From Stercorarius parasiticus (lineage: Eukaryota > Chordata > Aves > Charadriiformes > Stercorariidae), in contig VWZL01005191.1 in the NCBI GenBank assembly GCA_013396915.1, positions 558,001 to 622,000 on the forward strand: 64,000 nucleotides of DNA. Reading direction: 5' to 3'. Positions within the stretch are counted from its first letter, which is position 1. The number at the start of each line of letters is the position of its first letter. Shown piece by piece: positions 38,557 through 51,122 of the stretch. The notes beneath the pieces were generated by a model. The model saw only the letters and a program-made list of their open reading frames with translations, had not been told where the DNA came from and ran no database searches. The translations under genes were made by a program, and so were the position numbers.

Positions 38557-38680
38557 AGAATCACAGAACAGTTTGGGTTGGAAGGGATCTTTAAAGGCCA
38601 TCTAGTCTAACCACCCTGCAATGAGCAGGGGCATCTTCAACTAGCTGAGGCTGCTCAGAGCCCATCCAGCTTGACATAGC
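38557..38680 (-). mobile_element. CR1 LINE short 3' fragment, - strand
   Basis: Read on +, it has AGAATCACAGAACAGTTTGG, GTTGGAAGGGATCTTTAAAG, CAATGAGCAGGGGCATCTTC and GGCTGCTCAGAGCCCATCCA. It fades at about 38680. Same subfamily as 28454 and 49018. Confidence 0.9.
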
Positions 38681-39941
38681 TCTCAAAGATCTCTCTTAAA
38701 ATTTATGGAAGTAATTTCAATGTAGGGAAACCCTCCTGATAATTCATGTTACATCTAATTTTGTCAAGAATCATCAGTGAGCGAGGAATTTTAATCCTGT
38801 ATCGTCTTGACAAGACTTCTCATCTATATCCATCTCCTTCTGAAGTCAATAGCAGGCACTTTTATAACAACATATTTTCTACTCTCAAATGTTTGAAGCA
38901 TGTGTAACTTAATTTGGAACAATCATGCTGTAAACGCTTGGAAACTGATTTCATTTGTGAAACAGAGAATTAGATAAACAATAGTAATACATTGAGTGAA
39001 TAACATTTGACAATGAAGATTGGTGTTGGGGTGGGGGGAAAAAGGAAGGAACAAAGGAAGAAAATAATAAAGGACAACCAGATTGGATTTAAGGAAAGAT
39101 TTGTGTGGATTTGGTCTTTTTTGCTTGTTTGCATAATAATTGGAATGGGTCCTACTAATACATTATCAAGCCTATGCTGTTTTTTTAAGTGAAATTCTTA
39201 TGACAGTGTGTGAATAATGAGAAATAAATTCAGCTTACATAATGCGTTTGGGACATCCTATTTGTATGAATTATTTTCTGAAAAGAACGAATAAGCCAAG
39301 AATTCCAGCAATATGAATGTACTCTTACATAATCACTTTGTCTTTGTGGTATTTTTTAATAAAGTGATTACATCGTATATTTAAAAATACATCCTTTAGG
39401 AGGAGATAAGGAAAATAGGTGTATACTCATTTATGTTCTAAGGTAATGATAATTTTTTTAATATGCCAGTGGTTTTTGATAATTTTGGTGCATATATTTA
39501 GATAAAAGCAGTCACAGAAATACTTAATTTTTGGGTTGGTTCTTTATTGCTTGGTGTTGAGATATATTGACATATCTTCTTTAAGATTTCTTATTATTAA
39601 AATCCAATTGAGAATATTAACCTGGCCAGGTTGAATTAAGTATGTTGCCTGATATTTTAAGTATGACTTTCATGACCTTAGACCATTTATGCGATTAACA
39701 TTAGCATCTTTATTCAGTTTCTCTATATTAAAAAAAAATCTCATTTTAGAAGGCTAACATGCTGACAAACTTGACTGAAGAGCAAAAATTTTAAGAATAC
39801 AAGCAATAAATACAAAACCTCTGTATGTTCTTTTCTTTGTGAATTGACCACACTTGATACCAAAAATATTTTCTGACTTCATTCATGTTTTCGCTAAATA
39901 TTAAGAGTTAACAGTGAGTGTATTTGTGTTTGCTTTGGCAG
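38681..39941. other. Intronic sequence just upstream of exon A
   Basis: AT-rich with no recognised element. It ends in the exon A acceptor. Confidence 0.6.
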
Positions 39942-40037
39942 TAAAAAAAGAGGAGGAGGATTTTGAAGAAAAGAAATCCATTAAGAAGCGAATCAAAGAA
40001 TTAAAAGTTTTGGACCCAAAGATTGCACAGAATCTGT
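39942..40037 (+). CDS. DIAPH3: DIAPH3 internal exon A (FH2 domain, N-terminal part)
   Basis: Internal exon of a diaphanous-related formin, 96 bp. Seen: the acceptor is TTTGCTTTGGCAG at 39929-39941 and the donor is GTAAGT at 40038. The exon opens with two bases (TA) that finish a codon begun in an exon outside the window, then has 31 codons, then one base (T) of a Ser codon completed in the next exon. The peptide begins KKEEEDFEEKKSIKKR, a charged lasso/linker-type segment, and continues KELKVLDPKIAQNL. The KELKVLD-KIAQNLS motif is characteristic of DIAPH FH2 domains. Known: FH2 forms a ring-shaped dimer that nucleates actin and moves with the barbed end. The EEED-EEKKSIKK stretch fits DIAPH3 better than DIAPH1 or DIAPH2, by comparison from memory. 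Oddity: Pro replaces the Ser I expect in LDSK (codon 40016-40018). The frame is set by the splice sites, not by a start codon. Confidence 0.95.
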
Positions 40038-41102
<1,065 letters not shown>

Positions 41103-41824
41103 TAAATCCCAATATTTCAGGATAAGTTTCTCATTACACAGAAACCTGTAGCTAAAAAGCCTCTTAACATAAACTTTTGGATAATAAATCACTGCAAGAA
41201 CTTTTGTTTTTCTGTGAACTGTAGGTTTTTTATATTTGTAAAGCTAACTTTTTTTTATGAAAGCAGCTGAATTTATATTCTTTATTTTCTGCATTGATAT
41301 TGTCCACGCCTAAATTGAGATTTTTCTTTGGTATATATTCAAACAGCATATGATATTCTGTTTCTTCCCTAGTTATTAATTTTTTCTTTAATTTGTTTCT
41401 ACCTCTGTCTCATCTGCACAAAACTGTTGTTCTGGTCAAAAACTGGATGGTAAAAGGTTGGATCTTCTGTTGGTTGGTTGGTTTTTTTTGGCGGGAGTGT
41501 GGGTATATTGTTGGTTTTTGGTGGTTATTTTTGTTTGTTTGTTTCTCCCCCCCACAATCCTCTTAGAGCTGATACAATTTGGGATCTTGCCTTAGGGCAT
41601 ACTCAGTGACCACTTTTCTTCCCTAGAGTTTATTTGGATAGTGTTTTCCCTTTCTGTATTATGTTATTCAAAGTACAAAGTCAGTGTAATTCTGTGTGAA
41701 CACAAAAGAAACTGGAAGTTCGTCGTGTTCTTATGTGCACAGTGTTATTTAGGGCTGATAAGTCAAAGAATTTCAGAAAATAATTTAAATACTAATACTT
41801 CATTATAGCGCTATGGGAAAAAAT

Positions 41825-42237
41825 AATTTGGATGTCTGGAGGTCATTAAATCCAAGCCCCTGCTCAAAGCCACGTCAACTAGAGCAGGTTCTTTGGGGCC
41901 ATTTCCCATTAATTTTTTATTATCTCCAAGGCTGGACACTCCATAGCCTTTCTGGACACCGTTTCCAGTGTTGAACTACCGTAATGGTGAAAAACTTTTT
42001 CTTATTTATCTAATTGGAATTTTCATTGTTGCAAGTTGTGACCTTGGCCTTCTGCTGGACGCCTCCAAGAGGAACCTAATTGCATCTTCTCTGTGCCCTC
42101 CAGTTGGGTACCTGCAGACCACATTAAGCTCCCCTGAGGCTTGTTTTCTTACTGTTCAACAAACTCACTTCTCTCAACCTCTCCTTGCCTGTTCTGTGCT
42201 GTGTTCCCCAGTCATCTTGGTGGGCATCCATTAGATT
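41825..42237 (-). mobile_element. CR1 LINE 3' fragment, - strand, older
   Basis: Read on +, GATGTCTGGAGGTCATTAAA and TCCAAGCCCCTGCTCAAAGC match the CR1 3' UTR complement. It continues through AGGCTGGACACTCCATAGCC, TTCCAGTGTTGAACTACCGT and CTTCTGCTGGACGCCTCCAA to CATCTTGGTGGGCATCCATT AGA near 42234. It is more diverged than the 8229 copy. The 88-codon open frame at 41968-42234 is antisense to the element. Confidence 0.82.
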
Positions 42238-43761
42238 TGTAAAGATAAGTGTTTAGACCAAGATTGTCTGTCTTTTGGACAGGACTCCTGCCTGCTGTGA
42301 TGAACTTCAAATTTTTGCTGTTATGGCTCATAAATGTCAAATCATAGTTATTATCAATCACTAGTAATGTGGCATAGGTTTCACTTACAGAGGATTTAGA
42401 TAGTTAGTTGCTACAACATACGCAGAAGTGTGTTAGAGACATGGGTACCAGTCCCTGTTGAAACATCCAAGAAAGATAAAGTTAGATTTTTAGGAAATGT
42501 ATGCTTTTTGCAAGAGTGTTGATTAGTGAATAAATAATACAGGTAATAGAGGGAATCATAATGAGTTCTAACATTAAGACTCTTTGAAATTCAAATGTAT
42601 GACTCATACTGCAACACATAGCAATTTCTATTCAAAGGTCAAAACAAGGCAAATTTATATTTGTGTGCTTTGCTTGCAAAATAAATTTCCACCATATTGG
42701 AATGTCAAAATAAGGTCCTACTGAGGAGGCTGTACAATGTTCAACATGCTCCTTTTCTTCCTGCATGCAGTTTGGCCCTCACTTCTTGTCACTTGGATTT
42801 CAAAAATCTTGAGACTCTATTGAGCTATTTGGACTTCACTTTCCTTTAAATGGAGCTTGTCTATTGATTGATTTGAAGAATGAAATGTTTCTTTTAAGAA
42901 ATATTTGAAGGAACAAACGTGAGCTGTCATCTCCAGTGACAGTATATATGATCATTATATAATTCTCTTTATTTCATTCAATGATGCAGTTAATGTTGGC
43001 ACTGAAACTATTACTTTAAGGTTATTAGGATGAACAGAGCAGTTTACACCTCTAAGCTGTTTGTTCATTCTAGTCTGCACTTGCATCACTTTTCTTTTTC
43101 AAGGTTTTCTTCAGACTCAAACAATGCCAGAGGTGTATCTTTATTTTATTTTATTTGGAATGATAGTAGAAATTCTCTAAAACAGCATGAAAAGCTGAGA
43201 GATGGAATAAGTGAAGAGGCAAACGTGAGGTGAGGAATAATATCCTACAAGAGGACAGTGATGTTAGCAGCTGCTGTGATTGTGTGCAAGTCAGTGTAGT
43301 AGGAGTGATAATGCTCACAGTATCCTGTATGAATACAGTAATATATATAACAAGGCATACCGTCAGAACATGGCAGGTTCCACATATTGGGGTTTTTTTA
43401 AGCCTATAAATGATTCATGAGTATAAATTACATTTTTTTTGTAAAGTTATTAAATACTTGCAGGCCTAAATCAAATGGAAAATTCAGTCGAACTTAAGCT
43501 TCAAATTTACTTTACAAGTTTGGTTGTGATCATTTTTATCAAATGATTTCATCCAAGTTTCTTGTTTCTGGGTAAAACAAGCCTGTGATAACTTTGAAAA
43601 GGGGACCATCTGAGTTTAAACTCAAAAAAGGACTTAAGACACCTATCTTTCTTTGGAAGTAAAAGAATAATGTGCCTTATTGCTTTAAAAATTTGTTTTC
43701 CACATTCACATATGCTTGGGTTACTAAATAAATTTAACTATCCAGCTGTATGTCTCTATTT

Positions 43762-43950
43762 AGAATCATAGAATTGCCTAGGTTGGAAGGGACCTTTCAG
43801 ATCATGGAGTCCAACCATCAACCTAACTCTGACAAAAACCAACACTAAAACATATCTCTAATCACTATGTCTACCCGTCTTTTAAATACCTCCAGGGATG
43901 GTGCCTCAACCACTTCCCTGGGCAGTCTGTTCCTTTAAAAACCTTCCCAA
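43762..43950 (-). mobile_element. CR1 LINE 3' fragment, - strand
   Basis: Read on +, it has AGAATCATAGAATTGCCTAG, GTTGGAAGGGACCTTTCAGA, TCCAACCATCAACCTAACTC and TCTACCCGTCTTTTAAATAC, CTCCAGGGATGGTGCC and ACTTCCCTGGGCAG. This is the reverse complement of the same 3' UTR subfamily as the copy at 15692-16021. Confidence 0.93.
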
Positions 43951-46254
43951 CTGTGGGTTATGATCAAGCTATGAAAATGTAGTCCCGTATATTTCATGAT
44001 TCTGAAAAGAGCAAAAACATATGTAAGTTTGCAAGCATGTAACTTTTTTTACTTATATAAATAAGGTACCATAAGATATTATGGTATTTTTCCTTTCTAG
44101 AAATTTCTTGCCCTTATCAATTTTTTTTGTCTAGCTTCAAATACTGCTCAGTGTATCCTAATGTCACAGTTTGTCAAGCTAGAAATTTCTCCTTAATCCC
44201 ATTCTTCTGTTATGCTTAAGAAATAAAACGTATCCTCCCCCTGCCACACTTTCTCCAGTTAAAAATGGAATCTAGTTCTTAAAGATGTAAATACTCCAAC
44301 TCATGGTGTAACCCAAATAGTCATTGACTAATTATTGGAATTTTTCTTGTGACTTAGTCAAAATTCTTTCTCCTGCTTATTCTCTGTTTGATATTCAAAA
44401 TGTGTTTCATCTTTAGCAGTTCAAAAGCTTTATCTGAACACCATAAAGCTGCTTTGATATCAGCTGCTGCTTCAGTTTTTTTTTTCTGCTGCTTAATGTT
44501 GAAAACATTCATAGAACGCTTGACTGTTTCTCTTTTTTGAAAAAGTTTTGCAGTCAGTTTTTCTACATGTGAAAATTATTGTGGCATCAAACAATAGCAT
44601 TTTAATCTCAGTTAAGATTAAGGAAATATATTTAGAGCTGGTTATATAGACGTATATCAAGATAAGAAATAAGTGGGTTATGAATCTCTAATTTAAAGTG
44701 TATCTTTTTACACTCTGTACACTTTTTTGATCTGTGTTACTGATTTAGTGCTGGACATCTTCATCCATAATTAATAAATGTAGTCTTTCTTACAAAAAAA
44801 ATTTCCAAATGTAATGATGGTAAGGATATATATGACTGTCCTGAATTCTTCATGCTGAAAGTCAGTCTGACCATGTCCAAGTCAAGCTCCATAAAGTTTA
44901 ATTTTGCATTGTTATTTTCAGCATTATTATGCATTTGTAATAGTTTTCCGTTTTCCTACCAGAATCCTTATCTAAGCATAGACAGTCTGTTAAAGTAGTC
45001 TACCCTTTAACTATCATTTACTGTTTCTTTGGTTTATTTAGACCTTTGCTTGTAAGCCTAGCTTTTCTTATTTACTGACTTCACTTTGTTGGTAAACTAC
45101 GTTGTTCTTACTTTGGATATCACAAAATATTGTAAAATGTATTACTTATCGTAGTCTTTAGAATCAAAGTAGGGTTTCAGTCCTTGTAATAGTAACTATT
45201 TTTACACTAAAACGAAACAGTGATAAAAGACTGTCTAGATCTTTTTATGCATCAGAAAAAAAGGCTTGATAAATGCTGAACTACCTTAAAACTACAATTG
45301 TTACAAGAGCCAAAAGACTGAGTTATAAAAAATTAATAGTAGTAGTATTAAAATATTCAAGCTGCTTTTAAAAAAAAACTTTAAAACTTTGGATATATCT
45401 GTTCTTCAGTTACAAAGCTAGTGTTTTCATACTTTAAAAGAGGAATATCTATACTGCAATCCAAGGATTCAGTTGCAATTTGAATAGACACCTGGGGTAG
45501 CTTTGAACAACTAATACAGGTTGTGAAGGTAGCATAGAGCCACTGAGTTGACTACTGGTTTAGGGATATTTTTGAGGTACTAGTTAGCGTTGAATTCTTT
45601 CTTCTTAAATTGGGGAAGTATGTTAAGCGAAGCATAGCTATGACTTTTTATCTCTCTGGTCCCAGAGAGAGAATTTGTATATCCTAACTGGCTGGATTTC
45701 CTGTAGAAGAAGAAACTAGGATCTTTTGTGGATAAAATTAGGGTCTGGGTTTTTTTTAAGACTTTCAGATTGAGATGCTGTTCACTAACTGAAGTAAATT
45801 CTTTTCTGTTGGTGGTATATCACCAAAGCTATTTACTTGCAGAATGGTAAAGCAGACTTTGACTTAACTGAAGTGTCTGCCTTTTCTGTCAAGTAATGAG
45901 GAAATGCTAGTCTTTCTGATCCTTTCTTGAAATATGGTAGGTGGTGGGTTAGCTGCGTTTGCTAGACCTGACTGAATATTTATTTTAGTTCAGAAGAGTC
46001 ATCTTATCAATAGACCAGGAAGCGTTTTAAGAAAGAACACAATCTCTCTCTTCACAATCTCTCCTGTTCTCTCAGGAACACAAGAGTCATAAGTTGAGAA
46101 AGAGACCAGGCTAGAGGGTCTCTCTAATTATAGTAGTCATTTTGGAAGGGACTGAGCTACTGACTCAAATTATATACCATAATTAAATGTTTGAGAAGCT
46201 CTCTACTTCCAGAACCTCAGAATAGCCATTTTTAGCCAACCTAACTGATTGTAA

Positions 46255-46440
46255 TTAGAGTGGGATTCAGGTGCCTAAATGTAGAGGTCAGTATGTAAAT
46301 ATAGGTGTCTAAGTGTTCAGGTAGCTCCAGAGAGTCTGAGGGCTCTTCAGATGATCAGATGAAGGTGACGTGTTTAGATTGCCTTAACTGTGTTCACAAG
46401 ACATTCACTTGTGTAAGTTTCCAAGCTCCCCATATAGACT
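46255..46440. repeat. Possible old interspersed repeat with AGGTGYCTAA motifs
   Basis: CAGGTGCCTAAATG at 46268-46281 and TAGGTGTCTAAGTG at 46302-46315 repeat a related unit. The area is GC-richer than its flanks. I recall similar units from old sauropsid repeats but cannot name the family. Confidence 0.25.
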
Positions 46441-46949
46441 CCTGAGTTCAGCTGAAGCTGAGTCCCACCTCTGAATTCCTACTTCTGGCAAGTTTTGAGA
46501 CGTAGTAGTGTCTAATGTCTTTAAGCTTTTGTTTTGAAATACTAGAAAATAAATACTTTTTGTCTAGCATTAATAATTCTTGCCATCCTTTAGGTGGATA
46601 TGTTACACTTGAAATTCTTATTCTGCCTTCCCAGTTCTATTTGCTTCTTGGTGTTCTGTTTGTATAATGCCTATCAAGCATATTCTTTCTTTTCAAAAAT
46701 GGTGTTTAAAAAAAGACTAGAAATGTTTACAGAACCAGTAAAAGATGCTAGGTAGTAGTATTTAATCACTTGCTTTTTTAGACTCTGTTACGTTAGTTTG
46801 TGCGTTGTCAAGTTATGTTCTACTGTCTTCAGGGAGGAGTGTTGTCTTTGGGGTGTATGGTAATGATGCATGTGGAATACCATTTGCCTACAATAATACA
46901 AGCAACATAGAATCTGAGATTTTTTAAGCCTATTTTTTTTTCTTGATAG

Positions 46950-47051
46950 AATTTAATAAAACATCTTCCTGAACAAGAACAATTGAATGCGTTGTCCAAG
47001 TTCAAGAGCGAGTATAATAATTTGTCTGAGCCGGAGCAGTTTGGAGTTGTG
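46950..47051 (+). CDS. DIAPH3: DIAPH3 internal exon C (FH2 domain)
   Basis: Third exon in the window, 102 bp, exactly 34 codons, phase 0 at both ends. Seen: the acceptor is TTTTTTTTCTTGATAG ending at 46949 and the donor is GTGAGT at 47052. The peptide reads NLIKHLPEQEQLNALSKFKS and then EYNNLSEPEQFGVV. NLIKHLPEQEQL and EPEQFGVV are FH2 motifs shared by the DIAPH family, in the helices after the knob. The exon follows a 5865-bp intron holding two CR1 fragments. The residues run directly from exon B (ESMIQ) into this exon and on into exon D (MSNVKRL). No coding exon is therefore missing between them. Confidence 0.96.
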
Positions 47052-49017
47052 GTGAGTTCTGGTTTATTATAAATTTTTTTGGTCCTTTTCTGAAATATAG
47101 TTTTAATATAATATTATAGATACAATACCAGCTGCTTCTTCCTAAATGTGAAGAGGTTCCAGACTCTGAGAAGAGTACAAGTGATGCCTTGTAATTTGAC
47201 TTTTAGTGGACATATCCATGCATGCGTAAGGCCTGATTGTTGGAATATTATTGTTGGAATGATTTGTGATTCTCTTTCTTTAAAAAAGTAATTTAGCTTA
47301 CCAAAAAAAAAAAAAAGTGGTATTTTCTGTGACAATGTTTCATTGGGAGATACAGAGTTATTTTTGAATTTCCATAGTTAAAATAGTTTGGCTTTACTTT
47401 TGCATTAATAAATCTTAACTTTTTCAGTGAATTTTTCTACACTGATGATTTTCTTTTCTATTCTCTATGTAAATGCGAAGAAAATACTGTAGTTATCACA
47501 AAGTAACCTATTCTGCCTCCTTCCTCCTATGTTTTATAGTATGTTCTGTCAACAGTACTTGTAATCGCTTTTTCCATTCCCAGTGGGAAGATACATTTAT
47601 AATATTTCCCATGTTGAATTAACAAAGGAAGACCGGAATAGGAAAAGGAACACAGTGCTAGGTCACTGCTGACAGTTGATGATTTTGTGGAAATATAATT
47701 TGGATATAATTTCTGCATAGCTCATAATTCATATTTGTTAATGATTTCATCCAGACAAACAAAGAATAAGGCTATTTCTTTTGCTGGGTGCATTTATCTT
47801 TATAAATCTTTGATTTTTATTTTTTTTTGTTCCACTCGTAGCATTTCAAGCTAAGATGGTCATTGTTAGCTTCATACGTGAGGATTTCATATGGGAGATG
47901 TATCTGCAGTCTTTAGGAAAAGGCTTATCATGTCTTTGTAACTGTAGGAGCTTGTTATTCGTAGCTGTCTGTGTGGATATCAAATATGTGTACTTAAATG
48001 TTGGAATGGTTGGAGTACAGGTGTGGGATAGAAAAGCAGTGATCGCTATTCTTAATCAACTGAAGAATGTTGTCTGGTCAGGAAACATCACTGAACTGAA
48101 TCGGTGCCAGTTACAGATGTGACAAAGGCAGTCTTCTTGGAGTACAGGTCCTTGTAAAACAAAACTAGTACTGAAGTGGTGCTTTTGCTGAAAGCTGTTG
48201 CTGGTGTTCATTTTCGATCCATCTTTAATAAGCGTGACAGTCATTGTACACCAAATGTAATGCTGGTTTCTGTATTCTTGGGAGGCTTCTAACTATATTC
48301 TGGGAACAAGGGAAAAAAAAAAGAGGAATATGCTTTTGGTTTTGACACTTTTATTTATTTTCCAAGATTTTCATGCGTAGTTTTCTGATTGAAGCCAAAC
48401 TATCAATTTCTCTTGGTCCAAATTTCTTACTTACAAAAGCTAATGAAATCTTTTGCTTTTTATTTCTTGTTGAGGTTTTATCAGACATTCAAGGGAACTA
48501 TTTATAGTTCATCCCTATCTTAACTGTACTTTATTTGATTAAATTATCACCACTTATCTCAAAAGGTCATTGAATAGGTCTCTGAGATTCTTTAAAAGAA
48601 GTATACTCCTGCAACAAAAAAAATCCAGTCAAAACATGTTTTGTTGTTTTATGAGACGTGAAACTCAGTTGCTTGCAAAGAGCATGAAAGGTCTAAAGTC
48701 GGAGAAATTATTACCTTTTTACTTGTTTTCTTGTAGTATTTGTTTATTCAATTCAGAAAATAGCAGTAGTTTCACAAAGGTGGATTTCACAATGGTAAGT
48801 TTTAGGTTTGTTTTTAGCCTAGTTTACATTACAGAGCTTTAGAAACAGAGAAACAGATTAGCAGTTAAATCTACCATGACCAACAGAATTTAACCTTTTG
48901 ATGATGAGAATTGGGAGGAAGCTGTGATAACGATTATTATATTTGAATCAGTTTTCCATGTGGAAACTTTGGTTTAAATCTATAATTTCATAAGTGAGAG
49001 TTCCTACATTTGTTTAT

Positions 49018-49245
49018 CATAGAATCATAGAATAGTTTGGGTTGGAAGGGACCTTTAAAGGTCATCTAATCCAACTCCCCTGCATTGAGCAGGGACATTT
49101 TCAACTAGATCATGTTGCTCAGAGCCCCGTCCAGCCTGACCTTGAATGTTTCCGGGGATGGGGCATCTACCACCTCTCTGGGCAACCCGTTCCAGTGTTT
49201 CATCACCCACATTGTAAAAGATGTCTTCCTTATATCTAGTCTCAG
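49018..49245 (-). mobile_element. CR1 LINE 3' fragment, - strand
   Basis: Read on +, CATAGAATCATAGAATAGTT marks the 3' octamers. GGGTTGGAAGGGACCTTTAA, TTGAGCAGGGACATTTTCAA and CCCGTCCAGCCTGACCTTGA follow, ending in TTCCTTATATCTAGTCTC. It is well preserved and of the same subfamily as 28454. Confidence 0.95.
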
Positions 49246-49291
49246 TTGTGGTAATCTCTCTAGTCTCTCTATTTACTCAGTTGTGGTAATC
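49241..49291. repeat. 16-bp direct repeat at the CR1 edge, period 35 bp
   Basis: CTCAGTTGTGGTAATC at 49241-49256 recurs exactly at 49276-49291. The first copy overlaps the truncated 5' end of the CR1 fragment. Confidence 0.9.
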
Positions 49292-50539
49292 AAGGTAAAG
49301 TTAAAATGCATCAGTATGTTGGTGTCTCTTGAGGGGGAAAAAAAAAGAAAAAAAGTATCCTAAGTCATGGTTAACGGCTGTGTAGGACTTTTTGAAAATA
49401 AGAACAAAAAGAAGTAATGGAGATCACTTTCTCAAATTCAACATAATTAAGAATGTGATCCAGTAATACCAGTGGTATTAATTTCAGGCAAGCAAGGTTA
49501 GAGCCTTGTAAGAAACATAGCGTAAGAAAAGAAATATGTGCTTATTTGAGAGACTGGTGGAGAGTTGAAAAATAAACCATTGTTCCTTCTAATTGTTTTT
49601 AATACAGCTGTAATAGATATGTGTGAGTCAACATTTGTTCGGTTTTTTGAATGTAAAATATTCAAGTACTAAAGATTATCTTCTATTATTGTTCATTTGT
49701 ATTAATTAGAACTAACTGAGGTTTTTTTCTAAGATATTAAAATTGTAAGGGTCATGAAGCATCTGATAAGGGCATCTTATTGCTTGCTCGTTTGAAGTAA
49801 ATTTTCTGAACTTTCTTCTAAGGTGAAGGATAAATACAAAGTAGAAGTTTACAGTAACCTAAAGCTTTTAAGTTTCAGGCTTGCATGGAAAAATGAGCAT
49901 AGAGAGAAACATCTCAGTGTGAGAACTTACGGAAAGGGAAAAGTGATTTTTACTTACAAAATCTTGATGTAAATTGATTTTTACCTGCTAGTATCTTTAT
50001 AGTTTTAACCCACTCATTCTTTAATACCCACATTCTTCTGAGCACCGCGATATGCATGTCCAAGCAGTCTGGCCAGGATTGTTGATGGCAGGTGATGATT
50101 CAGAGAATCCACATAGTTTTACATTTTGTATGAGATCCTGAAATCCTTTATTCTTTTTGATCTATAAGCATGGTTTTGCATATGCAGTCCTTCATGTCCT
50201 CGGTGGCCTGTCCTTTTTTTTGTACTAAAATCATTCAGGAATAATAGTGACCAAAACCATCCAAATTCAGTTCTCATCAATTTTTGTTTTGGTTTTGAAT
50301 ATTATTTGATATTTTGAAGGCAACTTTCTGAACCATTGTGTATCCCACTATTTTTAGCAATTGTGGGGATGATAAATCACTAGATGACATTTTAGGGCTG
50401 TGTCCATACTAATCAACTAAAAAGCACTGGAGAATGCTTTTTGGACATTGAACTTTATTGTCCATAGTGCTAATTTGTTAGAATAGGCACGGATATGCTT
50501 TTGGCCTGTATAGAATTGCATTTTCCCAAAGAATTTCTG

Positions 50540-51122
50540 AGTGCAGCTAGGGAGACAGCAAGAGACCTCATGAGCTGAGTATCCAGTCAGATAGTTGAGG
50601 ACTCAAGAATAAGACAGAGGAAGGTTTATTAAGGCAAGTTATAATGGTTAAACAGCACATCTTCCACTTTTCATCATGGGGAAGATGGAGCAGCACATCA
50701 TCGGGAAGCTGAATGGAAGCATGTTCCAGCTCTTCAGAACATGAATGTCTAGCAGGCATCCCTGCAGCTCTCGGGCCTTACATCTCTGGATGCTTCTGGA
50801 GGCACAGAGCTGCATGGCAATGTTTGGTCCCATATCAGGCGTCTCCATATCTTTGTCCCCACCCTCCCCAAGTTATTTTGGGATACAGTTTATATAGATG
50901 AGTGCTAGAATACTCAAAATATAAGTGATTAGATCTTTAGAGAGTTGCATGTTGTTATGATAGGTTAGGCTTTCTCACTGCTCCAGCTGAGAATGTTCTG
51001 TAACTATAGTTCCCCACCAACTCCCCAGCAGCACGCTTCCACCTCTCCCCACTCTCTTGCCCACACAACAGTGCTAAGGCTTCAGGCCTATCCATGCCCA
51101 CATATGTTAATTGCCTGTTACA
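50540..51122 (-). mobile_element. Candidate solo LTR of an endogenous retrovirus, - strand
   Basis: Read on -, the segment starts TGTAACAGGCAATTAACATA at 51122. A TATA box (CTATATAAACTG) lies at about 50886-50897, and an AATAAA signal at about 50624-50629. A pyrimidine-rich U5-like tail (GTCTCTTGCTGTCTCCC) follows, ending near 50540. GC content is higher than the flanks. The order U3, TATA, AATAAA, U5-like tail fits an LTR. However, no target-site duplication could be matched, no flanking gag/pol/env was seen, and the ends are uncertain. It could instead be another promoter-bearing repeat or unique sequence. Confidence 0.42.

Larger units (their letters stand above)
1..39941 (+). other. DIAPH3: Inferred long DIAPH3 intron upstream of exon A
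   Basis: No exon could be recognised here. Exon A begins with the last two bases of a split codon, so at least one upstream exon exists. It should encode the FH2 lasso/linker with a motif like RRLNWLKI. I read for that motif and for polyproline FH1 coding and saw neither. The stretch is therefore read as one intron of at least 39.9 kb, which fits the very large introns of vertebrate DIAPH genes. Intron identity is an inference, and a short exon in a decayed-looking area could have been missed. Repeats inside it are listed separately. Confidence 0.7.

Noticed and set aside
41968..42234. An 88-codon open frame on the + strand
   Set aside because: It is the antisense of a CR1 3' fragment.
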